Shown piece after piece: positions 26,101-34,370 of a DNA stretch of 64,000 nt. Every line of letters starts with the position of its first letter. The first letter of the stretch is position 1. Origin of the DNA: Streptosporangiaceae bacterium. Its GTDB lineage: Bacteria > Actinomycetota > Actinomycetes > Streptosporangiales > Streptosporangiaceae. The stretch lies in NCBI GenBank assembly GCA_030041275.1, contig JASHOE010000351.1, forward strand, positions 1-64,000, in the 5' to 3' direction. Position numbers and translations under genes: made by a program. The notes below the pieces were generated by a model, which worked only from the letters and a program-made list of their open reading frames with translations, made no database searches and was not told the origin of the DNA.

Positions 26101-27249
26101 ATGCGGGACGCAGTCATCGTGGAGGCGGTCAGGACGCCGGTCGGCAAGCGCAACGGCGGTCTGTCGGGGATCCAGCCAGCCGACCTGTCGGCGCATGTGC
26201 TCACGGCGCTCGCGAGCCGGACTGGCCTCGACCCTGCCGTGGTGGAGGACGTGATCTGGGGCTGCGTGATGCAGGTGGGCGAGCAGACCGGTGACATCGC
26301 CCGGAGCGCCGCGCTGGGGGCAGGCTGGCCGGAGTCGGTGCCCGGCGTCACGGTGGACCGCCAGTGCGGCTCGTCACAGCAGGCCGTGAGTTTCGCCGCC
26401 GCGAGCGTGATCGCGGGTCACTATGACGTCGTCGTGGCCGGCGGCGTGGAGTCGATGAGCCGGGTGCCCATGGGTTCGTCGTCGGCGGGTAAGTGGCCGT
26501 TCGGGGAGGGATTCAAGACCCGCTACCAGGGCGCGGTGCCACACCAGGGGATCGGCGCGGAGATGATCGTGGAGCGCTGGGGGTTCAGCCGGACCCAGCT
26601 CGACGAATTCAGCCTCGGCTCGCACGCCAAGGCCGCCGCGGCGCAGGACGAGGGCCGGTTTACCGCGGAGATCGCTGCGGTGACCAACCCCTCCGGCGTC
26701 AAGGTGGAGGCCGACGAGGGTGTTCGCCGCGGCAGCACGCTAGAGGCGCTGGGCGCGCTGAAGCCGGCGTTCAAGGCCGAGGGTGGCACGATCACGGCCG
26801 GCAACAGCTCGCAGATCTCCGACGGCACTGCCGCGCTGCTGATCACCACCAGCGAGAAGGCAGCCGAACTCGGCCTGAGGGCGCTGGCGCGCATCCACAC
26901 CGCGGTGGTCACCGGCGACGACCCGGTGATCATGCTGACCGGCCCCATCCCAGCGACGGCACTGGCGCTCAAGCGCAGCGGTCTGTCGATCGAAGATATC
27001 GGCGTGTACGAGGTGAATGAGGCGTTCGCGCCGGTGCCGCTCGCCTGGCTCGCGGAGACCGGCGCCGACCCGGCCCGGCTCAACCCGAACGGCGGCGCGA
27101 TCGCGCTCGGCCACCCGCTCGGCGGCAGCGGTGCCCGGATCATGACCACGCTGGTACATCACATGCTCGCGACCGGCACCCGGTACGGGCTGCAGACCAT
27201 GTGCGAGGGCGGCGGCCAGGCCAACGCCACGATCCTCGAACTGCTCTGA
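26101..27249 (+). CDS. Acetyl-CoA C-acetyltransferase (thiolase)
   Basis: 382 residues with the complete thiolase set: Cys in DRQCGSSQQAV (about residue 90), the NEAF motif (VNEAFAPVP), His in GGAIALGHPLGGSGARI and the C-terminal Cys in TMCEGGGQANA. A GCCAGGAGGG ribosome-binding site precedes the ATG. It is followed by an acyl-CoA ligase 6 bp later, a two-gene catabolic unit probably under the GntR regulator. Confidence 0.92.
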   Translation: MRDAVIVEAVRTPVGKRNGGLSGIQPADLSAHVLTALASRTGLDPAVVEDVIWGCVMQVGEQTGDIARSAALGAGWPESVPGVTVDRQCGSSQQAVSFAAASVIAGHYDVVVAGGVESMSRVPMGSSSAGKWPFGEGFKTRYQGAVPHQGIGAEMIVERWGFSRTQLDEFSLGSHAKAAAAQDEGRFTAEIAAVTNPSGVKVEADEGVRRGSTLEALGALKPAFKAEGGTITAGNSSQISDGTAALLITTSEKAAELGLRALARIHTAVVTGDDPVIMLTGPIPATALALKRSGLSIEDIGVYEVNEAFAPVPLAWLAETGADPARLNPNGGAIALGHPLGGSGARIMTTLVHHMLATGTRYGLQTMCEGGGQANATILELL

Positions 27250-27255
27250 CGCGCG

Positions 27256-28773
27256 GTGCACCTGTCGGAGATCGCGGCCGCCGCGCCGGGCAAGCCGGCG
27301 GTCGTGACCGCCGATGGCGGTCGGGTGCTCAGCTACGGCGACCTGGACCAGCGCAGCCGCCAGGTCTCGCGGCTGCTCGCCAGGCTCGGCGTGGGCACCG
27401 GCGACCACGTCGCGCTGCTGCTGCCCAATCAGTGCGAGTACTTCGAGATCGCGTGGGGCGCTCAGCGCCGCGGGACGTACTGGACCCCGGTCAACTGGCA
27501 TCTCACTGCTGACGAGGCCGGCTACATCGTCCGTGACTGCGGCGCGCGGGTGCTGTTCGCCGCGCCGGAGACCGCCGACCTGGCCGCGAGCATCGCAGCG
27601 AGTGAGCCCGAGCTGTCAGTGTTCGTGACCGGAGGGGAGCCGCGCCCGGGTCTGGCTCCCTACGAAGCCGCGATCTCCGCCGAGGCCACCGGTCCGATTG
27701 CCGGTGAGATCGACGGCGCGGTGTTCTTCTACTCCTCGGGCACCACCGGCCGCCCGAAAGGCATCAGGCCCAAGCACGGCTTTCCGCCGTTCGGCTCACC
27801 CAGCATGCTCGCGCTGCTGATGAACGCGGTGTTCGGGTTCGGGCCCGAGTCGGTCTACCTGTCGCCAGCACCGCTGTACCACGCCGCTCCGAACAACTTC
27901 TCGCTCGGCACGCACCGGCTTGGCGGGACGGTGGTGCTCATGGATCGGTTCGATCCAGCGGGCTGCCTGGGCGCGATCGAGACGCACCACGTCAGCCACG
28001 TGCAGTTCGTGCCCACGCACTTCATCCGGATGCTCAGGCTGCCAGCCGAGGAGCGGCTCAGCTTCGACGTGTCCACTCTCCAGACCGTCGTGCATGCCGC
28101 CGCGCCCTGTCCCGCCGATGTCAAGCGGCAGATGATCGACTGGCTCGGCCCGTGCCTGGTGGAGTACTACGCGGGCAGCGAGGCCAATGGCATCACGATC
28201 ATCAACTCCGCGGACTGGCTGGCCCACCCCGGCTCGGTGGGCAGGCCGGTCGGCGCCGCGGTGCACATCGTCGGCGACGACGGCGCCGAGCTGCCCGCAG
28301 GACGTGACGGGCTCATCTACTTCGAGGGCCAGTCGTTCGAGTACCACAATGACCAGGCCAAGACCGCGAGCGCCCTGGATGACCGCGGCTGGTCCACGCT
28401 CGGCGACGTAGGTCACGTCGACGATGAGGGATTTTTGTACCTGAGCGACCGGCGCACCGACCTGATCATCTCCGGCGGCGTCAACATCTACCCGGCGGAG
28501 ATCGAGGAAGCACTGATCAGTCATCCCGCGGTCGGCGACGTCGCGGTGATCGGCCTGCCGGACCCTGAGATGGGACAGCTGGTGCTGGCTATCGTGCAGC
28601 CGCACGATAACGGAACGGAGTCGCCCGACCTCGCGGCCGAATTGATCGAGCACTGCCGAGCGCGTCTCGCGACCTTCAAGTGCCCGCGGTCAGTTGAGTT
28701 CGTCGCCGAGCTGCCGCGGTTGCCGACCGGCAAGCTGCTGCGCCGCCAGCTGCGCGCGGAGCGAGCTGGCTAG
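27256..28773 (+). CDS. Acyl-CoA synthetase (AMP-forming)
   Basis: 505 residues of the ANL adenylating family. The phosphate-binding motif YSSGTTGRPKG, the YYAGSEAN adenine-binding segment, GDVGHVDDEGFLYLSDR with its conserved Asp, and the C-terminal catalytic Lys in LPTGKLLRR are all present. It activates a carboxylic acid to its CoA ester using ATP; the acyl chain is not predictable. It is cotranscribed with the thiolase and shares a CTAG stop overlap with the convergent otsB gene. Confidence 0.9.
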   Translation: MHLSEIAAAAPGKPAVVTADGGRVLSYGDLDQRSRQVSRLLARLGVGTGDHVALLLPNQCEYFEIAWGAQRRGTYWTPVNWHLTADEAGYIVRDCGARVLFAAPETADLAASIAASEPELSVFVTGGEPRPGLAPYEAAISAEATGPIAGEIDGAVFFYSSGTTGRPKGIRPKHGFPPFGSPSMLALLMNAVFGFGPESVYLSPAPLYHAAPNNFSLGTHRLGGTVVLMDRFDPAGCLGAIETHHVSHVQFVPTHFIRMLRLPAEERLSFDVSTLQTVVHAAAPCPADVKRQMIDWLGPCLVEYYAGSEANGITIINSADWLAHPGSVGRPVGAAVHIVGDDGAELPAGRDGLIYFEGQSFEYHNDQAKTASALDDRGWSTLGDVGHVDDEGFLYLSDRRTDLIISGGVNIYPAEIEEALISHPAVGDVAVIGLPDPEMGQLVLAIVQPHDNGTESPDLAAELIEHCRARLATFKCPRSVEFVAELPRLPTGKLLRRQLRAERAG

Positions 28774-29570
28774 CACCGCTGAACCGCAGCCTCGGCTGCG
28801 TCAGCGAGCGCAGCCAGCCAGTCGGCAAAGGCCTGAGTTCCCTGGTACACCTCATCCGCGACGGCGAGCAGCCCAGGGTCGGTCTCGGCTCCGTGATCGA
28901 TGACCAGCGCGTAGCCGCCGGTCTCGTGCATCACGCGCAGCGCAGGAATATCGCCTAGGTCGTCGCCCGCGTAGGCGACCACCGCGGGCCGAGCCGCGCC
29001 GATCAGTCCGGCTACCGCTGATCCCTTGTCGATGTCGACTGGCGGCCGCAGCTCTTCGACCAGCTTGCCCGGAGCGGCGAGCAGGTGCGTGCGGTCCGCG
29101 ACCCGGTCAGCGACAGCCCGTACCAAATCGCCAGCGGCCACTCGATCTGGCGCCTGCCGCCAGTGCACGGCAACCGATGCCGGCTTGACCTCGATCCGGA
29201 TACCCTGCTGGCCGCCGAGCGTCACGGCCAGCAGGGTGCGTGCCTCTTCCACCGCCAGCAGCCAGGGCTGCACCTCGGGAGCCAGGACCTGCTGGCCGTC
29301 GGTCACCTGCTCCATGCCATAGGAGCCGAGCAGGCGCACTCCGGGCACCGCGACCCGCTCGGCTAGGAAGCCGGCCGGCCGGCCAGAGATCACAGCGACC
29401 GTGCCGAGGATTCTGGCCAGCTGAGCCAGGCTCGCAGCGGATCCTTCCGGCATGGCGCTGGCCTCGGGATCATCCACAATGGGCGCCAGCACGCCATCGA
29501 AGTCGAGCACGAGCGCGGCGGCCGCCGGGACCGCGGCGAGGGCGTCGATCGCCGTGGGCCGTGGAGTCAC
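28770..29570 (-). CDS. otsB: Trehalose-6-phosphate phosphatase
   Basis: About 266 residues of HAD phosphatase. The motifs are DFDGVLAPIV (catalytic Asp pair), ISGRP for motif II, the KPASVAVHWR trehalose-phosphatase signature, DKGSAVAGL and GDDLGDIPAL. It dephosphorylates trehalose 6-phosphate in the OtsA-OtsB pathway. The GTG at 29570 is preceded by GGAGG with seven-base spacing, better than the ATG at 29600. No otsA is adjacent, but gpgS is nearby in the same window, consistent with compatible-solute metabolism. Confidence 0.9.
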   Translation of the reverse strand: MTPRPTAIDALAAVPAAAALVLDFDGVLAPIVDDPEASAMPEGSAASLAQLARILGTVAVISGRPAGFLAERVAVPGVRLLGSYGMEQVTDGQQVLAPEVQPWLLAVEEARTLLAVTLGGQQGIRIEVKPASVAVHWRQAPDRVAAGDLVRAVADRVADRTHLLAAPGKLVEELRPPVDIDKGSAVAGLIGAARPAVVAYAGDDLGDIPALRVMHETGGYALVIDHGAETDPGLLAVADEVYQGTQAFADWLAALADAAEAAVQRC

Positions 29571-29635
29571 TCGGCCGCCTCCCTCAGTGGCACAGGTCAT
29601 ACTATTTCGCCCATAAACCGGCTGTCACCGTGTTA

Positions 29636-29646
29636 TTACTAAGTAA
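29636..29646. promoter_or_regulatory. Palindrome TTACTAAGTAA in a divergent intergenic region
   Basis: An 11-bp palindrome with central A, in the gap between otsB (minus) and the anchored-domain gene (plus). The gap from 29,571 to 29,796 is locally AT-rich around this site and contains no better frame. Confidence 0.35.
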
Positions 29647-29796
29647 CGAAAGCGCCCAGCTTGTGATGGTTGCCCAGACAACGCGTCGCCCTGACCCGCG
29701 GCACATCCATGCGCTACGCCGCGGCCAGGACCCAGCTCCGGCAGCAGCGCCCTGGGCAACTGCTGAGCGCCGCCCGCGCCCCACCCAAGGCTCCTC

Positions 29797-30729
29797 GTGC
29801 CCCGCCGTTCCGCTCCTCGCCACGCCGCCCGGCGCCGCGTCGCCGCTCGCCACGTCTGCCAGTATCCGCCTGTAGCGGTACCCGGTGCCGTCGCGGACCC
29901 AGGCCGGCCGCAGTTTCGCGGTGCTGGACGACCGTCGCTGCTGACCTACGGCGTGGCGGCGGCCCTGGTAGCCGCAGCCGGGCTCGCTGCTGGGGTGACG
30001 ACTGGGCCGACCGCGGCGGCGGGCGCTATCGGTGGCCACTCCAGGCTCACCAGCGATGCCGTAGCCGAGCCCCGTGCGCAGAGCGGCAGCGCAGCCACGG
30101 GCATGGCTTATCCGCTCGCCAGCCAGCCCGCTGCCACTGGAGTAGGCGATCGGCATCGCGCCGATCGAGCCAGCCAGCGGCTGCGCGGCAAAGTGAGACG
30201 GGCCGCCAGCAAGCCGGCCGGCCCCGCCCGTCCGTCTCAGCACGGCAAGCCGTCCCGTTCCGCGTCGCAGTCGGCCCAAGCCGAACAGCCCATTGAGATC
30301 TACGACTCCGCCACGCCCGCGGCAATTCCCGCAGGTGTGATGTGCGCCACGTACGCCACCGGCCGATTCGCCGTCCCGGCGGCAGAGATGGCCGGCCGGC
30401 CAACCATCTGGATTGACGCCTGGGGGACCGACCCGGCAGCCTCCGTGCTCGACGTTGAGCCGGGCGACGCGACGCCCAGCATGGTGCCAGTCTGGGTCAC
30501 CCAGCATCTGAAGCTCGACCCCGCCGGCAATGCCAGGATTTACACGATGCTGGATGAGTGGCCCGCGGTGCAGCAGGCCGTCTCGACGCTGCCGTCGTCG
30601 ATCCGCTCCCGCATCCGGTGGTGGATCGCCGACCCGACCGGCGTTCCCCACATGGTGCCTGGTGCAAGCGCCACCCAGTGGTACTGGGGACCGAGTTACG
30701 ACATCTCGACCGCCGATCCTGGGTTCTAG
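29797..30729 (+). CDS. Membrane-anchored or secreted protein of unknown function
   Basis: 310 residues: a basic N-terminus, a hydrophobic helix (about 50-72), an Arg/Ala/Ser-rich low-complexity linker and a C-terminal domain of about 140 residues starting IEIYDSATPAAIPAGVMCATYATG. The domain contains WIDAWGTDPAASVLDVEPGDA and ends RWWIADPTGVPHMVPGASA-TQWYW, features of glycoside-hydrolase-25/DUF1906-like barrels, with D and E in the DVEPGD segment. I recognise a recurrent actinobacterial family but not its activity. The start is weakly supported. It shares a CTAG stop overlap with the convergent DUF3500 gene. Confidence 0.7.
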   Translation: MPRRSAPRHAARRRVAARHVCQYPPVAVPGAVADPGRPQFRGAGRPSLLTYGVAAALVAAAGLAAGVTTGPTAAAGAIGGHSRLTSDAVAEPRAQSGSAATGMAYPLASQPAATGVGDRHRADRASQRLRGKVRRAASKPAGPARPSQHGKPSRSASQSAQAEQPIEIYDSATPAAIPAGVMCATYATGRFAVPAAEMAGRPTIWIDAWGTDPAASVLDVEPGDATPSMVPVWVTQHLKLDPAGNARIYTMLDEWPAVQQAVSTLPSSIRSRIRWWIADPTGVPHMVPGASATQWYWGPSYDISTADPGF

Positions 30730-31682
30730 ACCACGTGCGCCTCGCCGTAGTGCGCCGCCAGGATGTCGTCCCCGAAGTCGCTGCGCGGCCGCCGCAGCAC
30801 CGTGTGCGCGTGATTGCCGTCCTGCTGGGTGTTGTCGTACTCGATGAGCAGGTCCTCGCCCTGGACACGGTAGTAGTGCGGAGTACCGGGCGCCGCCGGA
30901 CCCTCCCAGGCGAAGTAGAGCTCACCGCCGCCGATCCGGCCAGCCTCCCGGCCCGCAAGCTCGGGCACCAGCCGGTCCAGGTAGAGGGCGACCAACTGGC
31001 CGAGTAGCGCACGCGGGGTAGGACCGAGGCTCGCCGCCGACACGCCGAGCGGCTGCAGGTCAGGCTCCGCTCGCGGTCGGGTAGCCGTCCGGATGTCGGG
31101 CGGCGCCTCATCGGCCACTATGGCCAGTGCCCGGCCGGCACGGTCGAGGGCCGCCAGAAGGGCGTGGCCGAGATCTTCCTCGGGTGCGAGCGGGCGCGAC
31201 ACGGCGCGGCCCGCGTAGCTGACCCGGGCCGGGTTGGCGCCGAGAAAGACCGGAGCTGGCGAGACGGCTTCGCCGAGGACGGTCATCGTCACGGACACGT
31301 GATGTCCCTCGAACCGCCACGACCACGGTTCGTCTCGGGCTGGATCACCGAAGACGGCCACCCAGTAGTCGCCGATGTGCCGGTTTCTCGCGCCCTGCTC
31401 CCGTTGGTCGAGCACCTCTTCCAGCGCCACGATGGCCATGGCCTGAACGAACGCCCGGTCGCTCAGCGCCGTGGCGAGCAGCCGGTGCGCCGCCTTGCGC
31501 CCAGCTGGCGTTAGCAGCGCGAGGCACGCTCCGGGCCGCGGCTCCGGCCGGTACTCGAGCCACCGTCGCGCCGCGTCGTCGGCGAACGGCAGGTGCGCGA
31601 CCTCGCGCTGGTCATCGTCGAACTGCCGCAGCAGCGCGGTCGCGGCTGAGCGCATCTGGGCGGCTGTCCCGTCGTCGGTCAT
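30726..31682 (-). CDS. DUF3500 domain protein
   Basis: 318 residues. PWSWRFEGHHVSVTMTVLG, the VSPAPVFLGANPA segment, the SDRAFVQAMAIVALEEVL helix and the C-terminal YYRVQGEDLLIEYDNTQQDGNHAHTVLR region match DUF3500 proteins, whose activity is unknown. No signal peptide or membrane helix is evident. A TATACC hexamer six bases before the ATG suggests leaderless transcription, though it departs from TANNNT at the last base. Convergent with the upstream unknown gene. Confidence 0.85.
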   Translation of the reverse strand: MTDDGTAAQMRSAATALLRQFDDDQREVAHLPFADDAARRWLEYRPEPRPGACLALLTPAGRKAAHRLLATALSDRAFVQAMAIVALEEVLDQREQGARNRHIGDYWVAVFGDPARDEPWSWRFEGHHVSVTMTVLGEAVSPAPVFLGANPARVSYAGRAVSRPLAPEEDLGHALLAALDRAGRALAIVADEAPPDIRTATRPRAEPDLQPLGVSAASLGPTPRALLGQLVALYLDRLVPELAGREAGRIGGGELYFAWEGPAAPGTPHYYRVQGEDLLIEYDNTQQDGNHAHTVLRRPRSDFGDDILAAHYGEAHVV

Positions 31683-31733
31683 GAATCCGGTATAGCAAGA
31701 CAGCGCGCGGCGGGATACCTGTCGCTGAGCCAG

Positions 31734-32444
31734 TTATCCCGTGTCGACGGCTAGGTCCCGGACCCCGACCTCGTCCGCCCGGGTCAGCAGTTCGCCTGGA
31801 TCGGCGTAGACCCGGTAGGCGCCGGCCCGCTCAAGCTCCTCGCGGCCGTACCCGCCGGACAGCAGGCCGATGCCCAGGGCACCGGCTCGCCGCGCCGCAA
31901 GCAGGTCCCAGACGCTGTCGCCGACCACCCACGCGTGCGCCGGATCGACACCGATGAGGGCCGCCGCAGCCAGGAACAGGTCTGGGTCAGGCTTTGCATG
32001 GCGCACCAGGTCCCTGGTGACGAGCGGGGCGTCGCTCGGCAGGCGCAGCATGGCCAGCGCCGTCTCGGCGATCACCCGCCGGCCGCTGGTGGCAATCGCC
32101 CACGGCACGCCACGCCGGGTCAGCGCGGCCAGCAGGTCGCGAGCGCCGGGGAGCGGCCGCACCGAGTCGACCTGCGCGAGGTACTCGGCCGCGTGGTCCT
32201 GCTGCAGCGACTCGATCTCAGCCGCCGACAGCGACCTGCCGGTCTCGCGCAGCAACGCCGACACGAACAAGCCGCCACTCATCCCGATCCGGCGATGGAT
32301 CCGCCAGACGGACAGGTCGATGTCGAGCTTGGCCAGTGCGGCCCGCCAGGCGATCACGTTCTGATACACGCTATCGATCAGCGTGCCGTCGAGGTCGAAC
32401 AGGAACGCGGGCCCGGGCTGCTCCTCGTAGGCCGGGATGCTCAC
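31734..32444 (-). CDS. HAD-family phosphatase
   Basis: 236 residues of HAD subfamily IA: motif I DLDGTLIDS, motif II AIATSGR, motif III around RHAKPDPDLFL and motif IV GDSVWDLLAARRAG. The cap is the usual small helical one after motif I. These enzymes dephosphorylate small metabolites such as phosphoglycolate or sugar phosphates; the substrate is not specified by sequence. The GTG start has TACTGT six bases upstream. Confidence 0.9.
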   Translation of the reverse strand: MSIPAYEEQPGPAFLFDLDGTLIDSVYQNVIAWRAALAKLDIDLSVWRIHRRIGMSGGLFVSALLRETGRSLSAAEIESLQQDHAAEYLAQVDSVRPLPGARDLLAALTRRGVPWAIATSGRRVIAETALAMLRLPSDAPLVTRDLVRHAKPDPDLFLAAAALIGVDPAHAWVVGDSVWDLLAARRAGALGIGLLSGGYGREELERAGAYRVYADPGELLTRADEVGVRDLAVDTG

Positions 32445-32450
32445 CAGGCC

Positions 32451-32456
32451 ACAGTA
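32451..32456 (-). promoter_or_regulatory. -10 hexamer TACTGT for the HAD phosphatase
   Basis: On the minus strand TACTGT is followed by six bases and the GTG at 32444, the common leaderless geometry in this window. Confidence 0.5.
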
Positions 32457-32472
32457 ACGCCCGGCTGGCGAG

Positions 32473-33282
32473 CTACCCGGCCATGCTCGCTGCGGCCAGC
32501 TCTGCTCGCTGGTACAGCGCCGCGAGTTCCTCCGAGAATCGGGCGGCGTAGGACACCGAGGCGGTGTAGCCGCCCTGCTCGTAGCCGCCGATCACGCCCA
32601 CCACCATGTCGACGCCGTCGGTAGCCGCCTCACCCGTGGCACCGACCGGCACGCCTTCGGCCAGCAGCGGGCTCCCGCTGGTCCCGTCGGTGAAGCCATC
32701 GCAGTCGAACTGAAACTGCGTCGGGCTGAAGGCAACTACCGTGTTCTCGCAGCTCACCATCGTGTCGGCGGTGTCCGGGTAGCCGGCGACCTTGACCTGC
32801 CGGTCGGCCGACTCACCGATGCCCAGCGTTTCGCCGCCGGTCAGATCCTCGACCGGGATCCCGTTGCCTGCCTGGGTAACGACGAGGAAGGCGAAATCGT
32901 CGTCGGGGTCACCCGACTTCTGCCACCGATGGTCCTCGATCACCTGGGTAACCGTCCACACCCCGTACGGCTTGTGCCCAGCCGAGTAATCGGGCACGAA
33001 CGCCACCTGGCCCGCGTGCTGATTCTCCATGCAGTGTGCGGCGGTCACGACCAGGTCACCGGTCGGGCTGTCGACCACACTTGCCGTGCAGAAGTGATTC
33101 TGCAGCTGGCCTGTGGACGTGAGGCTGAACAACGCCCCGACCATGCTCGTCTGCCCGTAGGCGGCAACGTGGCCGGACACCGTGGTCGAACTGCGGGCGG
33201 GCGGGCTGAGTGTGACGCCGATCACAACGGCAATCAAGGCGATGAGCCCGAGCAAGGCAAGACGCAGACCCCGCAGGCGCAT
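32473..33282 (-). CDS. Secreted trypsin-like serine protease
   Basis: 269 residues with a hydrophobic N-terminal signal/anchor (LALLGLIALIAVVIGVTL). The triad is visible: His in VTAAHCM (about residue 81), Asp in DPDDDFAFLVV and Ser in DGTSGSPLL. A single N-terminal segment means either a cleaved signal or a type II anchor. AAGGAGGGCGG before the ATG is a strong ribosome-binding site. The unusual 200-bp upstream gap contains a nested inverted repeat. Confidence 0.88.
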   Translation of the reverse strand: MRLRGLRLALLGLIALIAVVIGVTLSPPARSSTTVSGHVAAYGQTSMVGALFSLTSTGQLQNHFCTASVVDSPTGDLVVTAAHCMENQHAGQVAFVPDYSAGHKPYGVWTVTQVIEDHRWQKSGDPDDDFAFLVVTQAGNGIPVEDLTGGETLGIGESADRQVKVAGYPDTADTMVSCENTVVAFSPTQFQFDCDGFTDGTSGSPLLAEGVPVGATGEAATDGVDMVVGVIGGYEQGGYTASVSYAARFSEELAALYQRAELAAASMAG

Positions 33283-33363
33283 CCGCCCTCCTTCGCCGCT
33301 GACCAGGCCTGTCCGCGCCTGCGAACACCCTCGGTGTCTGAAACGCCACCTTCAGTACTGCAT

Positions 33364-33418
33364 TGCTCAGTCATGATATGGTCACGGCCCTGTGCGAGAG
33401 CCGTAAAAAATCTGAGCA
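33364..33418. repeat. Nested inverted repeat in the 33,283-33,483 intergenic region
   Basis: Outer arms TGCTCAG (33364-33370) and CTGAGCA (33412-33418) enclose inner arms ACGGC and GCCGT, with an A/T run between. It lies between the thioesterase stop and the protease start, both on the minus strand. A U-run does not follow the stem in the minus transcript, so it is not a canonical terminator. Confidence 0.3.
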
Positions 33419-33483
33419 TTAGCACAATAAGCCTTGGTAACGAAACGGTCTAGATGCCCGCTACGCGAAGTACGTGGTGACTG

Positions 33484-34320
33484 CTAGGCGAGGTCTCGCG
33501 GTGCGACCCGCGCGGTGGCGGAGCGGAATAGCGTCTCCTGCGCGATGCCGGCGCACAGGGTGCCGTCCCGGCTGAAAATCCGCCCGGTATAGCTGGCGCG
33601 GCCGCCGAAAGCGGCCTCAGGCTGCAGATCCATGAGCACCCAGTCGTCGAGCGCGACCGTGCGGTAGAGCCAGAGGGCGTGGTCGATGCTGGTGAGCGGG
33701 CCGCCGATCACCAGGCCAGGCACGGCGGAGTGCCCGGTGAACATGTCCGAGACATAGGTGAGGGCGCACGCGTGCGCGATGTCGGTGTCCAGCGGGTGCC
33801 GCGATCGCACCCAGACCCGTGACGGCCATTGCTGGCCGGGCTGCGGCTGAGTCGGTACCCGCATCTGCACGCCGTGCATGGGGCTGCGCCGCTCGCTGTC
33901 TGCCAGGAGTTCGGGGGGCTCCACCTCCGGCGCGGCGTGCGCCTGGTAGACCGGTCCGTCCTCGGGATGGTGGAACGAGGCCGCCATGTTGAAGATGACC
34001 TTGCCGTTCTGGACCGCGATGACGCGCCGGTTGGAATAAGAGCCCCCGTCGCGGTCCCGGCTGACGGTCAGCAGAACACGCTCTGAGGCGTCGCCGCGGC
34101 TGAGGAAGTAGCCGTGCAGCGAATGCGGCAACCGGCCCTCGGGTACGGTGTGCGCCGCCGCCCGCAGGGCCTGCGCCGCCACTTGCCCGCCGAACAAGCC
34201 GGCGGGCTCGGCGGTCACCACGACGGTGCGAAACAGGTCGGCATCGATCCGCTCGAGGCTCAGCAGCTCGGGCAGGCCGGTGTCAGCGGTGCCCACGACC
34301 GGTCCGGCCTGGCTCGTCAT
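33484..34320 (-). CDS. tesB: Acyl-CoA thioesterase II
   Basis: 278 residues forming a double hot-dog: first half GGQVAAQALRAAAHTV and LHGYFLSRGDASERVLLTV, second half IGGPLTSIDHALWLYRTVALDDWVLMDLQPEAAFGGRASYTGRIFSRDGTL. The SIDHALW/Asp and Gln/Thr catalytic regions of TesB are recognisable. It hydrolyses acyl-CoAs to free acids. The ATG at 34320 has TATCAA six bases upstream, so it may be leaderless; a GTG at 34338 is the alternative. Confidence 0.9.
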   Translation of the reverse strand: MTSQAGPVVGTADTGLPELLSLERIDADLFRTVVVTAEPAGLFGGQVAAQALRAAAHTVPEGRLPHSLHGYFLSRGDASERVLLTVSRDRDGGSYSNRRVIAVQNGKVIFNMAASFHHPEDGPVYQAHAAPEVEPPELLADSERRSPMHGVQMRVPTQPQPGQQWPSRVWVRSRHPLDTDIAHACALTYVSDMFTGHSAVPGLVIGGPLTSIDHALWLYRTVALDDWVLMDLQPEAAFGGRASYTGRIFSRDGTLCAGIAQETLFRSATARVAPRDLA

Positions 34321-34370
34321 GGCGCATTGATACCACACGGCCGCACGCGAGCAGGCCCGCCGAAGCTGCG

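Noticed and set aside
29602..30651. Minus-strand frame opposite the anchored unknown protein
   Set aside because: Its translation is Arg/Gly-rich without domain pattern, while the plus-strand frame encodes a recognisable C-terminal domain.
33384..33410. Rho-independent terminator in the protease upstream gap
   Set aside because: The ACGGC/GCCGT stem is followed by A's on the plus strand; on the transcribed minus strand the T-run precedes the stem.
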